Source: JBGVMW01 sp045122835
GTDB taxonomy: Bacteria; Bacillota; Clostridia; Lachnospirales; Lachnospiraceae
DNA length: 28,056 nucleotides
NCBI GenBank assembly: GCA_045122835.1
Contig: JBGVIB010000037.1
Coordinates: 1 to 28,056 of the forward strand
Direction: 5' to 3'
Part shown: piece after piece, positions 24,856 to 28,056 of the stretch
Layout of the letters: each line of letters begins with the position of its first letter
How positions within the stretch are numbered: the first letter of the stretch is position 1
Position numbers and translations under genes: made by a program
The notes under the pieces: model-generated
What the model saw: the letters and a program-made list of their open reading frames with translations, nothing else
What the model was told of the DNA's origin: nothing
Database searches by the model: none

Positions 24856-25736
24856 ATGATGAGAATTGGAATTTGCGATGATGATAAAGAACAAAGAATC
24901 TATCTTAGACAGCTCTGTCAAGAATATATAAATGATACTGGTATAGCTTGTGAATTATTAGAATTTGCATCTGGTGAAGATATACTAGTATGAACCCCCC
25001 TAAATATTGTACTGTTTCGGTGAGAATGCTTTTTTGAGAGTGCAGGTGTAAAAACGCAGGCGTAGCGGGCTACGCTGAGGCTTTTACATCTGTGCTATCG
25101 GAAAAGCAGACCAGCGAAACAGTGCAGTATTTAGGGTGGTTCATACTAGCATACACTGGTGAAATGCTCACCCTGCTCTTGCTTGACATAGAGATGAATG
25201 CAATCGATGGCATTGAAGTAATGAAACAATTAGAATATTCTGAAAAAATATGGCGTATTGTATTTGTATCTCACCATAGCGAACAGGTATTTTCCACATT
25301 TGGCATGAAAACATTAGACTTTGGAAAAAAGCCCATATCTTATGAGAAAATATGTCATTGGTTAAATGTTGCCTCTAAAGAAGCATATGAAGATTTTCTT
25401 ATACAGTTTGATCAGAATAATCCTGAAACCTGGTTCCGAATCAGCGAAATTCAATGCATTCAGGCTAATGGCAGCTATATTCAGATTTATACCAGGCAAA
25501 CTCCCATAACTGTCAGCCGTAATATCAAGTATTGGGAAAAACAGTTATCTGTGCCTCAATTTGCAAGAGTTCATAAGTCATATATTGTAAACCTTGAATA
25601 TGTACAGAAAATAGACGCTGCTATCTCACTTCGAGATATGGAACAGGAAATTCCCATAGGACGAAAATACTATAATGATGTTACAAAAAAATATAATGCA
25701 TTGATTAATAAACGAATAAGAGGGCGCATAGAATGA
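24856..25736 (+). pseudogene. LytTR response regulator, split by a MITE
   Basis: The intact gene would encode 239 aa: a receiver domain (MMRIGICDDDKEQRIYLRQL, then LLLLDIEMNAIDGIEVMK with the phosphoacceptor aspartate) and a C-terminal LytTR DNA-binding domain (RISEIQCIQANGSYIQIYT, FARVHKSYIVNLEYVQKI, IPIGRKYY). A 157-bp element at 24989-25145 inserts TGA after residue 45. Removing the element and one CTAG restores EDILAYTGEML in frame (881 minus 161 is 720, divisible by 3). Downstream, a GTG at 25092 inside the element could give a 214-aa product with the LytTR domain and part of the receiver, but no ribosome site is seen. The stop overlaps the sensor start (ATGA). Start choice: GAAAGGAGA before the ATG. 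Confidence 0.9.
24989..25145. mobile_element. Palindromic 157-bp MITE
   Basis: Terminal inverted repeats of about 31 bp (TATGAACC...CTGTTTCG) have 3 mismatches and are flanked by CTAG on both sides (24985-24988 and 25146-25149). The interior is also palindromic, with GCGTAGC GG GCTACGC at the centre, so the whole element can fold into one hairpin. It has no coding capacity and would depend on a transposase elsewhere; a 4-bp YTAR-type target suggests an IS5-like one. Confidence 0.88.
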
Positions 25737-26247
25737 CAGAATATATTGAATTAGCCTGTTTATCTGTAATGGAATTAGTAAAGTATTTGTTAGCTTATCG
25801 AATCTTTTTTCACCGTAAACAAATACGCAGTCTGCGGCATATTATAATTTACTTTCTCATCGTAATTATTATACAGGAAATCCTATTGTGGAATTTCGGC
25901 AATACCCTGGCACTTCCTGTTATTTTGCTAACAGGACTTATCATTCCTCTATATTTTTTAGACGGAACACGCATCCGAAAAATTTTGGAATACATAATAT
26001 CTGCTTTTTCTTTTAGGCATTACAGGAAGCATTATTCTGTTATCCGGCATACAGTATTTTCTACATGGACACACCATGTCATTTGCAGGCATGTCCCGGT
26101 GGTATATAGTCGGTGCCTGTGTATGCACACTATACATTGTTACCAGCATTTATCAGATTTTTCTTTTTGAAAAAAATGAGAACTACCGAAGGAAAACAGA
26201 ATCCTATGAATTATACATGAAAATGCAAGAACAGCCCCCTGCCAACA
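25733..26247 (+). pseudogene. AgrC-like membrane sensor, frameshifted and without kinase domain
   Basis: The start overlaps the regulator stop (ATGA). The N-terminal frame has several membrane helices (IIIYFLIVIIIQEILLW, LALPVILLTGLIIPLYFL). After GTRIRKILEYIISAF the reading continues in the +1 frame (LLGITGSIILLSGIQYF, then MSFAGMSRWYIVGACVCTLY and NENYRRKTESYELYMKMQ). Deleting one T from the T5 run at 26005-26009 restores a continuous frame (YIISAFLLGITGS). The sequence ends after the cytoplasmic coil; the phosphoacceptor and ATPase domains of an AgrC-type kinase are missing, replaced by a terminator hairpin. Partner of the regulator before it. Confidence 0.8.
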
Positions 26248-26275
26248 CACATTTCGCAGGGGGCTGTTATTTTTA
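26230..26275 (+). terminator. Intrinsic terminator between the sensor and dpaB
   Basis: A 13-bp perfect stem AACAGCCCCCTGC (26230-26242) pairs with 26256-26268, followed by ATTTTTATT. It may work in both directions, also ending dpaB transcripts. Confidence 0.85.
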
Positions 26276-26281
26276 TTCTAA

Positions 26282-26860
26282 TTACAATACAATCGGCTGT
26301 ATCTGCTTACCCAGTAACGCCTTCTCAATGGTATCCGATATGCGGTCCACGTGGGCAATCATGGAGCATGGTTTTTTCACAGGATCGTCCTGTGAAAATG
26401 GAACGAAGTAAATGTATTTTCGATTCATCATTTCGCCTATATTTCTAAAATTAATCCCCAGTGCGTCATTGGTGGAAATGGAAATGACAACCGGGCGCTC
26501 ATTTCGTATATGGGCTTTTGCCGCCATAAGAACTGGTGTGTCAATAATGCCGTTGTTTAACTTTGCCAATGTGTTACCGGTACATGGTGCAATGACAAAT
26601 ACATCAAACAACTTCTTCGGTCCAACCGGTTCGGCTTCCTGTATGGTTTTTATTCCTGTGTTGCCAGTGATTGTTTCTATTTCTTTCATAAACTCGCCAG
26701 CTTTTGCAAATCTGGTGTCAAACATTTGTGTATGAAAAGAAAAAACAGGTGTCACATCTGCTCCTAACTCTGTCAGTTTCTGTATTTCTATTTTAATCTT
26801 ATCAAAAGTACAAAATGAACCGGTAATGCCGATGCCGATTCTGCACCCTGATAATGACAT
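26282..26860 (-). CDS. dpaB: Dipicolinate synthase subunit B
   Basis: This 192-aa flavoprotein-family subunit works with DpaA to form dipicolinic acid, the calcium chelator of the spore core. Typical text: CRIGIGITGSFCTFDKI, ELGADVTPVFSFHTQMFDTR, VIAPCTGNTLAKLNNGIIDT, ISTNDALGINFRNIG, YFVPFSQDDP. The start at 26860 has GGAGG 5 nt upstream; the in-frame ATG at 26872 overlaps that site and lacks its own. It follows dpaA by 44 bp, which include a 14-bp palindrome. Confidence 0.95.
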   Translation of the reverse strand: MSLSGCRIGIGITGSFCTFDKIKIEIQKLTELGADVTPVFSFHTQMFDTRFAKAGEFMKEIETITGNTGIKTIQEAEPVGPKKLFDVFVIAPCTGNTLAKLNNGIIDTPVLMAAKAHIRNERPVVISISTNDALGINFRNIGEMMNRKYIYFVPFSQDDPVKKPCSMIAHVDRISDTIEKALLGKQIQPIVL

Positions 26861-26875
26861 AATGCCCTCCATTCT

Positions 26876-26889
26876 GTCGTTTAAACGAC
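26876..26889. promoter_or_regulatory. Perfect 14-bp palindrome between dpaA and dpaB
   Basis: GTCGTTTAAACGAC lies between the dpaA stop (26905) and the dpaB ribosome site. It could be an operator or chance; no regulator is known to me for it. Confidence 0.3.
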
Positions 26890-26904
26890 ATACAAATCCA
26901 TAAG

Positions 26905-27777
26905 CTACGTTGGCTTCTGACCAGCTCTCTTGCAGTGATTAAGAATCTGCTTTCCTAATATTTCACCTGAGGTTTTTGGTGAGTATTTTCCAGGTATTCC
27001 CAAAGACAAGCTGGCTGTTAAGCCTAATTCCTTACAGGCAGTAAAATCGGTTCCGCCAGGTGCTGATGCAATATCTAAAATGATTACATTCTGTTTGAAT
27101 CCTCCTAATGTTTCCCATGTGAGAACCTGTGATGGTACCGTGTTAATGACAAAATCATATTTTCCAAGATGAGTATCTGTACAATCACTAAACATAGGAA
27201 GACTTAAAAGACCAATAGCTTCTGCTTCCGCTCTGACTTCTTCACGTCTTGCCATTACTGTTACTTTAGCATTCAGACCATTCAGTTTATGGCAAAGAAC
27301 TTTCCCACAACGTCCATATCCAATGACAAGAACCTGACTTCCATGGATATTGATATTGCTCTGTTTTATCAGTTCTGCTATAGCACCTTCCGCAGTTGCT
27401 ATGGCATTTTCTACAGCAATTACATCAGATTTCATATAATCAAAACAACTGCATCCTCGTTTTTCGCATGCTTTTACGAAACGCAGTGGAAGGAGACCTC
27501 CATATAACCGCTTTCCATCGGTGACATATTCTACCACATCTGTTAATGTTTCCTCATTCATGCCTTTAATGTGACAGCCATCCTGACTAACTGGAATAGG
27601 AAGTGCAATAATATCTGCATTCTTCACAAGTTCCTCTAAACAAGAATTCGACATTTGTTTATTTTCATTTTCCGGCAACTGAACCGAAAGCATTTCTACT
27701 TCCAGCCCTCCCGCCTCTAAATACTGTGCCAGATAAAACTGTCTGCTGTCACCACCGATTACCACTGCTTTTTTCAT
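26905..27777 (-). CDS. dpaA: Dipicolinate synthase subunit A
   Basis: This 290-aa dehydrogenase-like subunit acts on the lysine-pathway intermediate in the mother cell to give dipicolinic acid. Diagnostic parts: KAVVIGGDSRQFYLAQYL, a second Rossmann loop HGSQVLVIGYGRCGKVL, INTVPSQVLTWETL, DIASAPGGTDFTACKELG, and the C-terminal SLGIPGKYSPKTSGEILG. Length is normal for DpaA/SpoVFA. In Bacillus the operon is sigma-K controlled; here a CATAAATT and a TATAAA with TTCCCA 17 nt upstream are seen in the leader, neither convincing. Aspartokinase and other lysine genes do not follow inside the window. Confidence 0.96.
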   Translation of the reverse strand: MKKAVVIGGDSRQFYLAQYLEAGGLEVEMLSVQLPENENKQMSNSCLEELVKNADIIALPIPVSQDGCHIKGMNEETLTDVVEYVTDGKRLYGGLLPLRFVKACEKRGCSCFDYMKSDVIAVENAIATAEGAIAELIKQSNINIHGSQVLVIGYGRCGKVLCHKLNGLNAKVTVMARREEVRAEAEAIGLLSLPMFSDCTDTHLGKYDFVINTVPSQVLTWETLGGFKQNVIILDIASAPGGTDFTACKELGLTASLSLGIPGKYSPKTSGEILGKQILNHCKRAGQKPT

Positions 27778-27879
27778 TGAACCACTTCCTGCGTCCTGTA
27801 AGGAATTTATACCATATCTTATTCAGTCTGGGAATTTATGTGCATATATAATCGATAAAGTTCAAATTCTGGTTTGTGG

Positions 27880-28056
27880 GTCTAGTCATAGTCTCTACTC
27901 GGACGCCGGTGACAGGTGCAGAAGGTTCCACGCAGACCGAGCCAACGTTCCGGTGAACTAATCTCCTAAAGGCTAATAAATTAGCCTCGTCCGACTAAGA
28001 CATTCGGGGTGTGGCCCTCATGCCTAAGTCTCCCTAAGGAGTGGATTTCACCTCCA
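27880..28056 (-). ncRNA. GC-rich structured RNA candidate upstream of dpaA, cut by the window end
   Basis: This stretch is far richer in G and C than its surroundings and has no coding frame. On the minus strand an 11-position stem GACUUAGGCAU with AUGUCUUAGUC forms (one U-U mismatch and one G-U), followed by GGACG, which pairs with a distant CGUCC. Inside that, an 8-bp hairpin (AGGCUAAU with AUUAGCCU) and a GUUC ACCG GAAC tetraloop lie. The G-U pair favours the minus strand. I could not match it to tmRNA, RNase P, SRP RNA, T-box or a known riboswitch. It may be a dpaA leader or an independent RNA. Confidence 0.5.

Noticed and set aside
27880..28056. Assignment of the structured block as a c-di-AMP (ydaO) riboswitch or T-box
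   Set aside because: Short stretches such as GGTGAA-TCC, CCCGAAT and GTGGAACC look similar, but the order of stems and the remaining conserved bases do not fit either family.
1..28056. CRISPR arrays, tRNA or rRNA genes
   Set aside because: No regularly spaced repeats, tRNA cloverleaf or rRNA sequence was seen on either strand.

Overview
The window looks like a chromosomal segment of a low-GC, spore-forming Firmicute, most likely a Lachnospiraceae-type Clostridium relative. The evidence is the set of sporulation genes (spoIIR, a SipL-like DUF3794/LysM protein, dipicolinate synthase dpaA/dpaB), a fermentative D-lactate dehydrogenase, strong AGGAGG-type ribosome binding sites and AT-rich intergenic DNA. 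The species cannot be named from the sequence alone.

Region 1 (1-14.8 kb) is mostly housekeeping and sporulation. It holds a PGDYG-like small protein, a lipoprotein with trigger-factor-like PPIase domain, cardiolipin synthase, a membrane-anchored protein of unknown function, DUF1934 protein, pyruvate kinase, a GNAT acetyltransferase, D-lactate dehydrogenase, SpoIIR, a FadR-type GntR regulator, IspE, a 202-aa protein of unknown function, a zinc-ribbon protein with a secreted partner, a SipL-like spore morphogenesis protein and a PrcB-domain lipoprotein. Two copies of a structured leader element sit in front of the first gene and of cls, each ending exactly 32 nt before the start codon. The ispE-gntR promoter carries a GntR-type palindrome over the expected transcription start, and the spoIIR ribosome binding site is buried in a terminator-like hairpin.

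Region 2 (14.8-26.3 kb) is an accessory toxin locus. Two large related proteins carry thrombospondin-3-like calcium repeats, a von Willebrand A domain and unrelated C-terminal nuclease-like toxin domains. Each is followed by candidate immunity genes: one after the 1073-aa toxin, and a tandem pair of CdiI-like paralogues after the 913-aa toxin. A LytTR response regulator and an AgrC-like membrane sensor are encoded divergently from the 1073-aa toxin. The regulator is cut by a 157-bp palindromic MITE with a CTAG duplication, and the sensor has a one-base frameshift and no kinase domain. The 913-aa toxin lacks its signal peptide and abuts a second copy of the sensor's tail. The simplest reading is a duplicated module (immunity, toxin, regulator, sensor) whose second copy lost its middle by deletion.

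Region 3 (26.3-28.06 kb) has dpaB and dpaA, which make dipicolinic acid for spores. Upstream lies a GC-rich, highly structured stretch that runs off the window and is probably a non-coding or leader RNA.
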